From the NCBI GenBank assembly GCA_900239685.1, contig OENT01000113.1, forward strand, positions 124,001 to 188,000: DNA of 64,000 bases, in the 5' to 3' direction. Under the pieces are notes generated by a model. That model saw only the letters and a program-made list of their open reading frames with translations, did no database searches and was not told the origin of the DNA. The position numbers and the translations under genes are program-made. Numbering within the stretch: the first letter of the stretch is position 1; the number at the start of each line of letters is the position of its first letter. Below, piece after piece: positions 23,361 through 37,300 of this stretch. Source of the DNA: Rotaria macrura. Lineage: Eukaryota > Rotifera > Eurotatoria > Philodinida > Philodinidae.

Positions 23361-25357
23361 ACATAGGCTCTACTATGTTTTTTTATATCGATACTTTTGT
23401 GAATGCTTAGTCGATCGTCAATCGAATATCATGAAAAACGTGGTTGTCACTAAAAAGTATTTATTGATTTCTTCGTTAGTGTCTTTGTTGATTGAGCTTT
23501 TTCTTGATATCCCTACGAGATAAAATGTTCATTGTTAACAATCAAAGCTGAACCTCGTCGGTTTTAAATCGAAGATTATACTGACCAGAATAAAGAGGTT
23601 TGAAAGAGAAAAAGAAGCAAAATTTTCTTAGTAGGATCCACGCGAACGAATTAGAATAACTAACATAATAAGTTCTTTTTGCATTACTTCTCTAGCTTTC
23701 TTGTTTTTCTCAATTACTGATGTCGATATATTGACGAGAGCAACGAAGCGTGAGATGTATCCACTTATTCAACTACTCTTGCAAACAGTAGATGAGTCAT
23801 GAATTTTCTGTTGCCTTAACCCGCAAATGATGGCGGCCAGAAAGTTTTGAATCTTTCGTGCAATACGATAAGACTAACAATTAACTTTTATTTTGGCATT
23901 GTATTCATATGAAAGCGAAATACATGTTAATGGTTACGCTTGATTTCCTTTATTATTATTGTGTCTGTATGTATTACCACTAACACTTTACACCTTCAAA
24001 ATGCCTATGTTATTATTTTTTTTGTTTATACACGAATTATCTAAGGATGCGTCCATGCGTGAAAGCGAGAACCCTACTGGCTAACTTAGAGCAGCTCAGA
24101 TTCGGTGTTCATCTCTCTCTACTTGATACGACTAAACGTCATCGAAAACGCTTCTAATTCTTGAAATAGTATTATAGTTCATGCTAATATTGAAGAAAAA
24201 TTGATTTTAATTATACGCACTATTTCAGTCGTTCAAGACTAATAAAATCATTGAAATTCTTTAATTGCTATCCTGAATTCATTGCTAGTTTGAAGTTAAA
24301 AATCTCCAATTTTATGTATAATTTAAATTATATGAATTTTCAAATTCTAGATTTCTCGATGATCGATCCTTCATTTGATTCTATTAAATTAATCGATAGT
24401 TATCGTGTAAAGAACAGAACCCTGTTTATCGGGGATTCGACTGTATACCGCGTTTCTAAATCTAGAGCTGTTATCATAAAGAATACATTCTCTTTGAGTT
24501 CATCTTCAAATGTACGTATACATTTATCACTTAAAAAATATGTAATCTTTCTGAATCTTGCTTGATACAAATGACGCATGTTCTTCAACTCTATGAAATT
24601 TAACACTTAATTCAACATTTAAAACTTTTAGTAGGAATCCATGAGATCAATTTAAATACACGAAAAATATATATATACATCCCGTTTCGAGTTGCTACTA
24701 ATGAATTGCCATATGGTTTTGAATGTAACATTTAAATTAGCGTCATTAGTCATATATAGTGGTAAGCAAATTATAAGAAAAGAAAAAAATAATTTTCAGA
24801 TGCAATTCTAATGACGATAGGAATATTTTACTGAAAAAGATCCTGAAAACATGAATGAAGTTGACGATGGGACTCGACGAATTTCATTTTATATTTTATT
24901 GAAGATGCACGGAATCTATCCCAAACTAGTAAACTTTCACCCAATTTCAAAATAAGCAGCTAAAGTCGAGCATCTAAAAGATTTTCAAAGTCAGTATTAC
25001 GTCAACAAGACTTTCAACTAGTGTTATGGATTATTACCTTCAAGCATGAGACCCTTTACTTTTTCGCACTTGTTACTACACATTGAATAGTGTGTGTGTG
25101 TGTGAAGCATTACTCAAACGATTAGAGATCATACAGTTCAACATACGTCCAATATTAACGCGACACACAACCAACCAAATGAAATCTGAAAAGTTTGTTA
25201 CTTAAATCAATTTCTTTTAAAAATGAATTTATATTTTTCGTTTTTATATTTTTTACAAAATGAACGAGCATTTAAAAGAGTTTTCCTTTAATACAGTCGA
25301 CTAGATAGAAAAAAAGAATTCAAGATAGCAAAGACACCGGTTTAATTCGAAACGTTC
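23361..25357. other. Gene-free spacer
   Basis: No convincing gene. An open frame at 24251-24565 lacks an ATG near its start and shows no domain. A short GC-richer patch at about 24050-24120 has no assignable role. A (GT)6 run lies at about 25088. Confidence 0.45.
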
Positions 25358-28300
25358 TTATAAAATTCCTACATGTGCCGAATGAACATTCAGTCTCGTA
25401 ATCGTATTTCGATCAGAACTAAATATGGGTTGCTTTTCATCAATATAGAATGGATCATCCAGATCTTCATTTGTTGTATTGTCTGTTTGAGTATGTTTCG
25501 TTCCAACGGTAGATAGATCATTTTCATCGAATAACACGTCTTCTAGCGGTCGTTCATAAGTATGCACATCACTTGTTGGTACATGTGAATAAATGTTATT
25601 CATTGAATTAACTTCTAATCCAATTTGTTCATGAAGACGACGGTGTGAAAACAGATGTTTAATTTGAAAAAAATTTGGATTATAGCGAAGAAATGCGTAG
25701 CCAATAATAACTAATATAACACAAGTGCTAACAATTAAAAACCAGGAGCCCCATGGGAATCGTTGATGCACATGACAATTTCGACCAGTGAAACCACGTA
25801 AACAACTAAATATCATAGTAAGAACTAAACTTAGTAAGAGACACGACACTTACCGACACATTGGTTTATTATTTTCTAGAAAGCATATGCCCTTATTTTG
25901 ACATTTTATCGATTGGCATATATTATTTTGACATTGTTCACCTGTAAAACCATTTGGACAGCTATACAGAAAAGAATGAATTTCGAAAATATTATTCTGC
26001 AATGCCCAAAAACTTACTTGCAAACAAGATCAGTTCCATTCGTTAGGCATGTACCATTATTTTGACAATACGCGGAACATCGATTTGATTCACATCGGTT
26101 ACCGAAAAATGGAAATCTACATCTACGAATAAAGAAAAAAAATTGAAAATATGTTTCCTCTGAATTGCGTTCATAGTTCAATATGAGTTAGCCTCGTCAA
26201 TGGTCCAAACATCTGAACACAATATTTCTGAATATGAAAGACACGTGTAAGATAACGATGCAATGAAGATCTATGCATGTTTGTTAAAACAGCAAAAGGG
26301 CAATATCCACATAATGTTGAGTTGTAAATAACTACGAAGAACTTTTATGGTTTCTACATAAGTAGTTAATTCATACGAATCAAATATTTTGAGAGATGTT
26401 CATTACTTTACATAGAGTTTTTATGCCTCTCTTCTTCTTTCAATATTTAATCTATTTTTTTGTAGTTCTTTATAGTGATACGGTTCTCGTCTTTAGTTGA
26501 TAAAGTGTTGTTGAATTCTTCGTATTTTATCGCAGGTAACTCAACTTTCAATCAAGTTTTTCGATTCTAGTTACTGCGGAAGGTACTACAAGCTAATATC
26601 TGGTTTGTTTACAGTACATGGAATATTTTCTCCCAATCATTGATGAGCGAAAATTTCAGTTAAAATTTGTACGTCTTATCAAATTATTATTTTTGTGTGA
26701 ATAAATTATGTCATCAATAACAAGAAGACTACGGCAGCGTTAAAACTGTTGATATTTTGAAGAAAATAGATCATCAATGGTCTCATAGAGTATAATGTAC
26801 TATCTGTTTGAGTGTACACTCTATACTACAGTATATTTGAAAATATTGTTCATAATGAACATTTGAGATATTTACAATTTTCATAAAAAGATCGAATCTC
26901 ATTGAAACTTTATTTGTCGATGATGTAACATTGAGACTGTTTGTGAAAAAGATAATACTATCGCATAGCATGATCCTACTGAGAAATAGTACTCTTTGAC
27001 TTAGTGCAAGGATTTTTCCCTTCTTTCTAATTACTTTTTGGAGTGTTTGACACACCCATTGCGCGCAATCGGTTGTCTACAGAGACAAGTTATTGTAAAC
27101 GACGAATTTCTACTGATCGAAAGGAAAATGTTTTTCTTATTGATCCCTTGTAAGAAAGATTTAAACCAAAAGGATAATAGCTTGAGAGTATGGACGGTGT
27201 TTTCAAAAGTTTTTAAAAATCACTTTATGGATCGACTGATTGCCAGTCTATGATCATTTTTTCGTGTAATAGTAGAGCTCATTCCATCTCGAAATCAAAA
27301 ATTATCAGAATTCGTTCAAACTAGGGAAAGTTGCATCAGAAAACTTTCTCAATAATGAAACAAGGCTACCACAAGAATCATCTTGAAACCAGGGAAAGGA
27401 TAATGACCCGACATTACCTTTAGATCAAGCTCCTTCTTTCTTGAAAATAAGAAAATTAAGGATCACTAATGATGATTGACATTTTAGATCGATGTATTCT
27501 CAGTTGAAGATAGAATTCATATCCCTCTTTGTTTACTACTTACGAACATGTATTGGAATTTTCGATGTCGTTGATAATTAAAAGACCATTGTTAAAACAA
27601 TGCGTACGTCTATTCATTGATTCTCGACAAACACAACTTTGTGATTGAACATGAAAGATCAACGAATGAATTGAACCATCACATGATGAGTCGAGAAACA
27701 GTGATCGTGAACACTGTTCGCGTTGCAATGGTGCAATAATACGATCACATGGTACTTCTATTAATTCATGAAAATTTTACACAATAGAAATATGCATACA
27801 AGGATAATACCGATTTCACCACGATCACTTCTCAGTGTTGTACACAGGTAAGGCGTAGGTCGAATTTTTGATTGTGACAAGTAACACATACAAGGTGGTT
27901 GAGAATCATTAACAATATGAAAACAGCCAACACTGATTTTATTTGTTAGCCGACACATTTCACAGTCATCTCCTATGTATGTACGATTTGAGCAAACGCA
28001 TTGACCATTGGAACATATGCCACGACTATGACATGATGAACCACATAAATTCATTTCTATCAAAAAGAAAGAAATTTGTTGTGCAAGTGAGATATTTCTC
28101 ATTCCATATTAAACCTACGTCCAGGAGTTATACACAATGGTTGATACGATGGAGTTGATATACAGATACGACCATTTGGACACGATGAATCAGAACAAAC
28201 TGGATGAAACACTAATAGATGATAGAAAACGATATTTCTATGACAAAATATCTAAATTAGTGTAAACGGTAATATCATGCATGTCACTAATATAGTTTCT

Positions 28301-31300
28301 AAGTTAGAAGAATATATTCATTATTCGACAGACAACGCGGTCTTTCTCTGTAAACCTATCTTCCTAGCAACATATATATAATGCTGCAGTCTGTAATTCC
28401 CTTCACACGAGAGTAAGGATTAAATCACTTACTATTCGATGTATCAATATTCGGATATTTAAATTCATGCATATATTGAATATTCACGGATGTTTTCAAT
28501 TTTCGATGCTTTTCTATCATTGTTCTACCAAATTTATCTAACCATACTTCATCGTATGTAGAATCTGTTGTATTATATATCATAACGACAAGTATGTCAT
28601 CATGAAGGCTAATAACATAAGGTCGAAAATCTAAACATATATAGAGTTAAAAAAGAAAATCTATTAAGAAGAAAATTTTACTTTCAAAATGATAAATGTT
28701 TGTTCTCCATGGTTGACTTGTATCAGTCGCATAACTGTCAATATCACCATTTGACAATAAGACATATAAGCGTGGGTAACGATAATCTAATGTCATGCTT
28801 AAGATAGGATATTGAAGAGTTAAGAATATTTCAAGATTTGATCCATCAAGTAAACTTCGATAGACGAAGGAATGTTGCGCGTCATAATATGCACTTATGT
28901 ATAGATAACTAGAAAAAAAACCACATATAAAGATTGAAGGACATTACAAAATATCTAGTTATCATGAGAATCGAGTCATCTAATGCATTGTGAAACAACG
29001 AACGTTTAATCGACTATCGATATTGATCATGATTTTTTTTTGACCACAGCCGCAGTATTGATGAGGCTGTGTGATGTTTTGGTATATGACAGAATAAGTA
29101 TTCAAGTTGATGGGTGATATTTCGGTCTCTATGGATTGTAGAAAAAACCATTGGAGACACTAGTTACCTTCTGAAAAACATTCACATCAATGTCACTTTG
29201 TAGTTTATTATGATCGTTTGATCTTATAGCAAATCTAGCTTAATCTATTTACTGAAAAAAAATCAAGTAGTGGAATTTCGATACAAACATTTGAAACCCT
29301 GATAATTCTGATGATCCTTTGAATATCTCTCAGGTTTCATGAGAACATAGAGGTCCTCCCTCTACTGATGTACAGAATTTTCAAAAACACACCACGACTT
29401 TCTCTCGATGTGACATATGATCATCGAGCCCACTTGAAAATTTTCACTAATCAAGATTTTTGTATAAAATATTCTAAGTATTGGTCTGAAGATGAATCGA
29501 AAATAATGTTTTGGACATCGAAGGTCATCGGAATGAATCTTTCTAGATTTTTGCTAGTATCATTAAAACTTCTATTTAGACATAGAATAAGCTGAAAGGC
29601 TAAGAATAACTATTTTATTCTTGCAAGAACACTCTAGACGATGAACTTTTTATACAAATCATTTTGGTGTCTCCGCCTCTAAATGATTGATAATCATCAA
29701 ACAATTAAATTGTATGATACATGAATGACTCTGTGTTTTGATGACACAATGTTCATTTTCCTTAGATTGATATATATGCTCGCAGGCAAACGTATGTTTT
29801 GTCAACGAGCTCGTAGTAACACGTCGATGTATTCGTTTGGATTTGCTTTTCCATCCATCTCCTTTAACGTTAATTCTGTTTACACTATGGTTGTGATATA
29901 CTCGGACGGGACACGAGGATGAATCAATCATGTAATAACTAGAATGTTGTGTCTGTATCGAACAACGATTTATTGACATTTTGTTTACCCTTGTAATGGA
30001 TGAACATTAATCGATGATATTGTTTTTGTGTTTGAAAATGTTAATCGATTAACAAATGTTAATAATGTATAATCATATTTATTCGCATACATTATTTCAA
30101 TACCGTTTGACGACGATGATGGATCATCATATAATGCATAAACTAAGCGATGAATCCAATCAACGTCCAACAGAGTAAAGTAGAAGAGCGACGAAGACCA
30201 AATCTATGATTGAAAACATGAAGTATCTATTAGAAAGTATTCAAACTCGAAACCTGTGTTGCATTGTTTTGTAATCGATCTGTTGAATTAATAATTTGAT
30301 TGAATTTCTGTTGCCAAATAAAACTATGTCCATTACGTTGTTCACTGTACAATAAACACCATGCATTATCGATCGGAATGAATATGGCATCAATCACATG
30401 ATGTGCAGGATTTACCGGCTAGAAACATATGAAGTGTATTTAACAATGTTTTGAATAGAAAATTTTACTAAAAATATTGAACCAAACTGAGAAAGATAAA
30501 ATGATGCACGAGGATTAAGCATTACATCGAACGTTTGATTACTTTGTACTACACATGAAACACTATTGCCATCGTTCTGTAAAAGAAAAATTCATATAGG
30601 TTGAACTTTTCACAAACTACTGCAAAGATTACTTTTTCCAAGGCATATCCCCGATCACATTGGCAATTCGTAGAAGAATGCTTATTCATACAACTACTAG
30701 TCTCATTATTGGTTTGAAAGAGATTTTTATGTGAACAAGTGCCAAACGACCAATTACAAATATCATCTTCCAACATGCAACTTCTAAACAAATTCAACAA
30801 GTAAAAACAACACGAGACAATAACTAGGAGTTTTTTCGTACCCGAATGCTGTTTTAATATAGCCCTTTTTACATTGACAAATGGGCATACGATTGATTAT
30901 TTCACAAAAGCTCGATACCGAATCACAATCAGTACAATTACCTAAAAGTAAACATCATCATAGATAGAATATTCTTGGCTCATACTGAAGTCAATAGTAT
31001 GATGTTTTCAGTAGAATTATGATCAACTCTATTACTGGCAAGAAGACGACCAACTAAAGTCGGATTACTTTTACTCTATTGTCTTAACCCGCTATAGTAC
31101 TTCAACACATCACAGAACAAAGGTTACGTCAAAGTGCAGTTACCGTGCAAATGAAATAAGATAAAACATCATTGAGGACTTGCCGAAAATCATTCAATGA
31201 CATTTAAACATAGAATTTCGTTGGAATTTATCGACGAACATAATCCTACGCGAAGAAATCTCTTTTTGAGTTCAATCTGTACACATAAGATAGACCTTAA

Positions 31301-34300
31301 TGAAATTTAGGAATTTCTAAAATAATAACGGTGTCGGACTCTTTCGTAAAGCTACAGTTCATTTGAATGATATATGATTCTATTACACGATTACTGTAAA
31401 AGAATGAAATGAAGAAAATAGTTAGAGGGGAGCAATAAATAACTCATGGATGAGAACTACAATGTTTTAAAAATTCCATTTCATTTAGAATTTAAATTGC
31501 GTAAACGAATATGAGATTCTCTAATAAATTTGAACTTAGTGCCTAGTCATCGTGAAGGAATTACTTCGTTTAATTGAAGTTTGAATGATGTTCTGGTTAT
31601 CAACACGTTCATCTACGATCGAAATTTCGGGTGATTCAATGCATTTTAGTACAATGTTTTGGAATTTTAAAAAAGTTCGTTAGAATTTAATTGATAGAAA
31701 ATTTTCAAGTTCAAAAAGGGATTCTCCACGTTTAGAGATTTCAATGGTATGCATGATAATCCATCCTACAAAAAGCATGCTCTCTTTTTTGTCTGACAAA
31801 GAAACACACAGAGATCGAAAGAATATACCATTCAAAAATGAATTGATCTAATAACTATTGCTGAGGATAAAATACGATTAAGTTTTTAATATTTATCCGA
31901 AATAAAATGGTAAAACACATCTAAATACTTACGACAACGCCATGGATGCTCATCATCCCCAAGTGGACATTGATTTATGCCATCGCATAGTTCATTCAAA
32001 GGTATACACGATGGATTGTAATTATTTAGTTCATAACGTTGTTTTGCACATCGATAACCATTGACACATGTATAATCTTTCTGTAATGACATCGATATAA
32101 AATCATAATTAATGTAATCATCGCAATTGTCTTCATCTGAAGAATCAGAACAATCAAGATCACCACTAAGAGCAAGTACAAGATTTCTTTATTTTCTTCT
32201 GTAGAAAAGAGAAAGAAAGCTTACTCGCAAACATAAGTACGATTAATACAAACATGACTGGTTTTACATCGAAATAGATCAGCTGATTCACATGTCATAT
32301 TGAGTTGTTGCATTGGTCCTATTGTTGTCGTTGTTACAGTAATCGGATGATTTAGAAAAATATCTGCATTTCAGAAGAGAAATGAAATTTACTCGTTCAA
32401 GACAAAAAATTTACTATACATAACAAGAACTAATACATACTGCATGCTTGTGATGTTTCATCTCCACTAATACCATCTATTCGATCAATACTTGGACAAT
32501 CTTGAACATTGTCACAAACGTTTTCGAATGGTATACATTTCCCCGATAATGGACATTTAAAATATTCGTTAGGACATGTAACATTTTCACAATCAAATGG
32601 TTCATCAGCACCATCATCTAAAAATTTCAGGCATGTCAATAAAACTTTACGTTAGAAAATAAAACACTCTAATGAAGACCGACAGCAATAGGGTGTATCG
32701 TCACATCGATGAGTAATTGATACACATTTTCCATCACAATAAAATTCTTCATCCGAACATAAATTTGGATATTTCACTGGTATTGTAGAAAATAAAATTG
32801 AATATTTTTTATTTGATATGTTTTACTAAACGAAATTCTTCTTACTTTTGCACATATTCAAGCTCGGCCATTCACAAAAATGTTCACATATTGTGCTATG
32901 TTCATCTTCACCATGTAAACAGTCAGTTTTATTATTACACAAATCAGCTGATGTTATGCATTTTGAATTACTCAAACAATGAAATGATGAAGAATCACTG
33001 CATACTATCGATAAATACATAAACAAATCCATAATTCTGTAGTTTAAAAAAAAACTCAAGGCATAAGATTAATTTACTTTTTGATTTTTTTCCCTGCAAA
33101 TTGTAGTATACTCAATTCAAATATAACGAGTGACTTAATGATTAGTAAACAGAGTTCTCTGTTAGATATGCTTCTAAATTAGATTGTATAGATTGACTGT
33201 GACAAAAGATATTTTCAAAAACCCAACGCAATTGTTTCCACATTTCTTTAAGTTATGGTGATCGATCACTATATGAAAGTGGACGAGAATTTGTATTAAA
33301 CGAGCGACCGTCTACTTTTCTACGATGTTTCTTCTAGAATTATGAATGATTACTAACTATTGTAAGAATACTCTAGAGATCGGAAGACCAATCGATTTCA
33401 AAAATCTCGAATCAAAATGTGACCATTCAAATTATTTTCGATAAATCGTTTAAAGGTCGTAAAAATCTAGCTAAACGTATGATTTCATACGGTAACTATA
33501 TCGGTTTTCATTGTTTTAGTAACTTAACAATTTTACTGGATCTTTTTGATGAGAGAAATATTAGATCAAAAACTTCGAATTATGTCAAAAATTGTTTAAT
33601 GGAATCTATTGACTGTAGCCTGTTTGGGTTCTTAGAAATTCGTCTTTGATAAACGATCTGTAAATTTTCAATGGTAAAACTACTCAATAAAAGAGTTTAG
33701 TGATTGATTACTCAAGGATTTCTTATCATCTTCAAAAAACTGTGTTTCGAACAGTTGCAACATAAGGACTACTCTTCTCAATAGGTCATGAACAGTACTC
33801 TCGATTTTCATACATCTGATAAGCAAAACTCTTACTGAAATCGAATGAAAAAAAAAGTTGTGTTTAACTATCATTAGAGAAACATATAGAATTTGCAGGC
33901 CAGTACTATAAATCGATCGAGTATGGAAATCTTTAGTCAGAAAAGATTTCTATCAACAGTATTTATTTATACTTGGACGTATCTGTAAAGGGTCTCAAGA
34001 GAGTTTTAGGTCAAAATTTGACATAGTTCTATAATTTATATTCGAGTAAGTTCTTACACATATACAAATTAGTCATAGGCGATTAATATCAGAACATGCA
34101 TTATTTGTAGTTCAAGATTCGGATTTGAGATAAAACACGGAAAAATAGTTTCATACATAGGATCGAACATGTTTTCATTGTATGGAATGAAATAATTAAT
34201 TTTATTACTGATTCTCCTGCATTGCTGCATCGTCTGTTAGATAGTGTGAACAGGTGTCTATCGCAAAAAAAGGTAAGATGAATAGAATACTTTTGAAAAC

Positions 34301-37300
34301 TCATGAAAATATTTTGGAAACTATAGAAAGAGTCCCAACTTATGTCTATACGCAGTAAAACAAACCTTGACATTCATTCTCATCGTCACCGAATGCACAA
34401 TCTTTAATTCCATCACAATGTTGATAAAATGGAATACATTTTTTAGACATCTGACAATTGAAAAAATGTCTAAAAAGGGAAGTCTTGATAAAGTCAGTTC
34501 AATGTTATGTGTGATGATTTACTCTATACAGCTTGCGATACATGAACGTCCATCATCAGCTAGATTATAATATTGTGCACATTCACAGGTAACTTCTGTT
34601 TGATTAAGCGAATTCGGAAAACATAATTGTTCACAGTGATAGCATCGATTTTCTGCTTCTGAAAAAAATTCTCACACCATTTTTTTAATTATTTAACAAT
34701 GTCAAATCTTACCTCTCCTATCATTGGGATCAACAATAATAAAATCCAACATGTGTATTGGATATCGGAGATAGTAAAGATTATGTAATGAGTTCAATGC
34801 CCAAGCACCGTGTCCGTATCGTGAACTTTTATCTGAGAAAAAAAAACATTCGTATTCAAATTTCGAATAAATCAAATACTGTACTATAGAAACTTTGAAC
34901 AACTCGATCAAGATTGAAAACAAAACCTGAGCCAAGTAATGTTGTACCAAGTGCATATTTTGGATTAATACGAAATTCACTATGATTAGTTCCATCGACA
35001 TGTGTGAAAGCTTTATACATCTTATCTAGCACAACAAAACAAAAACTAGAAATTATGATTAAAATACAATTGAAGCGTGAACCTAGGAAGTTGTTCATTT
35101 TTCTCTCCTATATTCTATTAATTTCTCTTGTCACCGTTATAAGTATATCAGTACTACGTATATCTTCGAATTCGATCAATGAAAACAAAAAATTTTTCAA
35201 TGTTATTATTTAAGTGATCGATTTTTCTTGTGACACTACTATAAGGTTGACATGAGACTACAATCATTTAAGTCATCAAATCAGACCGATTGCATATTTG
35301 ATGGAAAAATAAAAGTTGGCTTCTTCAAGATTTGACTAGTAAACCACACACTATCATGAATGATCAGCTGATTGAGCCGAGGAAATCTTGTTGTAATATC
35401 TGCACTCTTTCAAAATATCCGATCGTAAAAGCATTTTCACATTTCAATAGTTTGACTGAGTTTTCACTGTTCAAAAGAAAAGTATAACTGTTCTTGTGAT
35501 GATCAGCCATCATTGAATGTTCGCATATGATAAAGCTGTTCGTGAGTTTCATTATTCATTAGATTCCGACGAAAGTTTTCTCGAATATTCTTCTGGATGC
35601 AGGACCTCTATTTAATGAACACGTTTTCTTCATGGTAAAGGCAATGACCATCATGCAATAGTAGAAATTTCAGAGATGAATATAGCCACATTTAAGGCTA
35701 ATATCAAAAAATCGTATGGTGTAGTGTTATTTTTCAATTTTCGCAAAACTAGTTTTTTATTGAAATGATTATTCATGTTCATCTAATTTATACATATTGC
35801 TTCTCAACTCATATTATGTCTTATCCAAGGGGGGAAAAGCTGATTCTGTGAATCTATGATTCTATTGAATCTAAGTGATTCTGTCTGATTCCAATTAATC
35901 TAATATAATAGATTCAGCTTTTTCCCCCTTGGTCTTATCTCTATGCTAAACATTGCGAAACATTTCTGATTAAAATTTTAATTCTATATCTTTCATATTT
36001 ACCAGAAAATATTTTAAACGAATGAAATCGATACGATGTCTGATATTGTACATGAAGAATTTCACCGTGCAGATTTAATACAAATATCTTATCCAAGCCA
36101 TCATAGAAATATAAATGATGATTTATCCGATCGAGTGTTAATAATGGTCGTAGGTAATTAACATTTTCAATATCACTGGATATTTTTATTGTGAAAAGAA
36201 GCTTCAAATTTTTACCATCCATTCCAAGACGAACAATGTGTTGAGCTCGAGATTTGACGATAGATGTATAGAAAAGTAAGCTAAAGAAAGAATAAAAGAG
36301 CGAATACTGTATTGTTTGATTTTTGTTGGAAATTATATTTACCCTTTTTCTGGATATAGAACAATACGTTGTGGTAAATAATCACTAATGGTTTGCTGAA
36401 GAAGTATGTAACAAAAACTGCCGTTTAGTCGGCAAACATCAATCGTTTGTAAACGTGTATTAACAAAATAAATATTTTTATGTAGCCAATCCACAGCTAA
36501 TGATTGAATTGAAGTGTAATCACGTCCATCAATGATTAACTAAACAGACAAATAGAACGGAAACAATTCAAGTGAATATGAAGTGTTAATCTCTTAGTCC
36601 ACTAAAAAATTCAAAATAGTTGAACAATAGAGTTTATTCTCACAGTATTGAAGTTGATGTTAGAATTATACTGCACAATCAATAAATTTTTTATTCTATT
36701 CTCTTTCTAGAAAAAATGATTAGGGAATTTATTCTTATGGAATCAAAAACGAAAAAACAAACTCTTGATATGGCATTTTGATAGATTTGGTTGACGACTA
36801 GCTGTCGATTTTGATCCTCTTTCTCTCTCAAAGTAGATTTTGATGGATGACTTCTAAGATGATCCATTTAAAGTTACAGTATATTTTACTATAATCTTTA
36901 GTTCCGGTTGAAGCAATTTTCTTTTCCTAATTCCGATTCCTGTCTCGGTTACTTATTATTCCGGTTGTTCCGGTCTCAATCTTTCACATGTATAATGGAG
37001 ATTGCTATCAAATATATCAATGAACACTGTAGATTATCTTATCTATAAATTACAATAAATTGAATTCATATTTTAAGATTATTTAATTATATAATCTTTT
37101 CCCATAACTATCATCGCTTACTGATACCTAACGGAAAACTGATGCTTAGGATATCCTTTTTATATGCAACATTTTCTCTCCCTCTCTCTCTCTCTCCCCA
37201 TGGATGGACGTAGAAGAAATATTAACTTCGTTTATTAGATTTTCTTACGTAACAATGATGTTGAAAAGTTCTCTATTTAATAACTCAAGAAATATCAATG

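Noticed and set aside
24251..24565. A 104-codon plus-strand frame
   Set aside because: It opens with TTG rather than ATG, has no recognisable domain and lies in AT-rich spacer DNA.
29659..29979. A 106-codon minus-strand frame inside the LRP-like gene
   Set aside because: The propeller exons on either side (30203-29989 and 28908-28682) splice directly in frame and give a continuous YWTD-type repeat; including this segment would break it.
33419..33649. A plus-strand frame inside LRP intron 13
   Set aside because: No domain and no splice partners; intronic by the continuous LDLa-repeat reading on the other strand.
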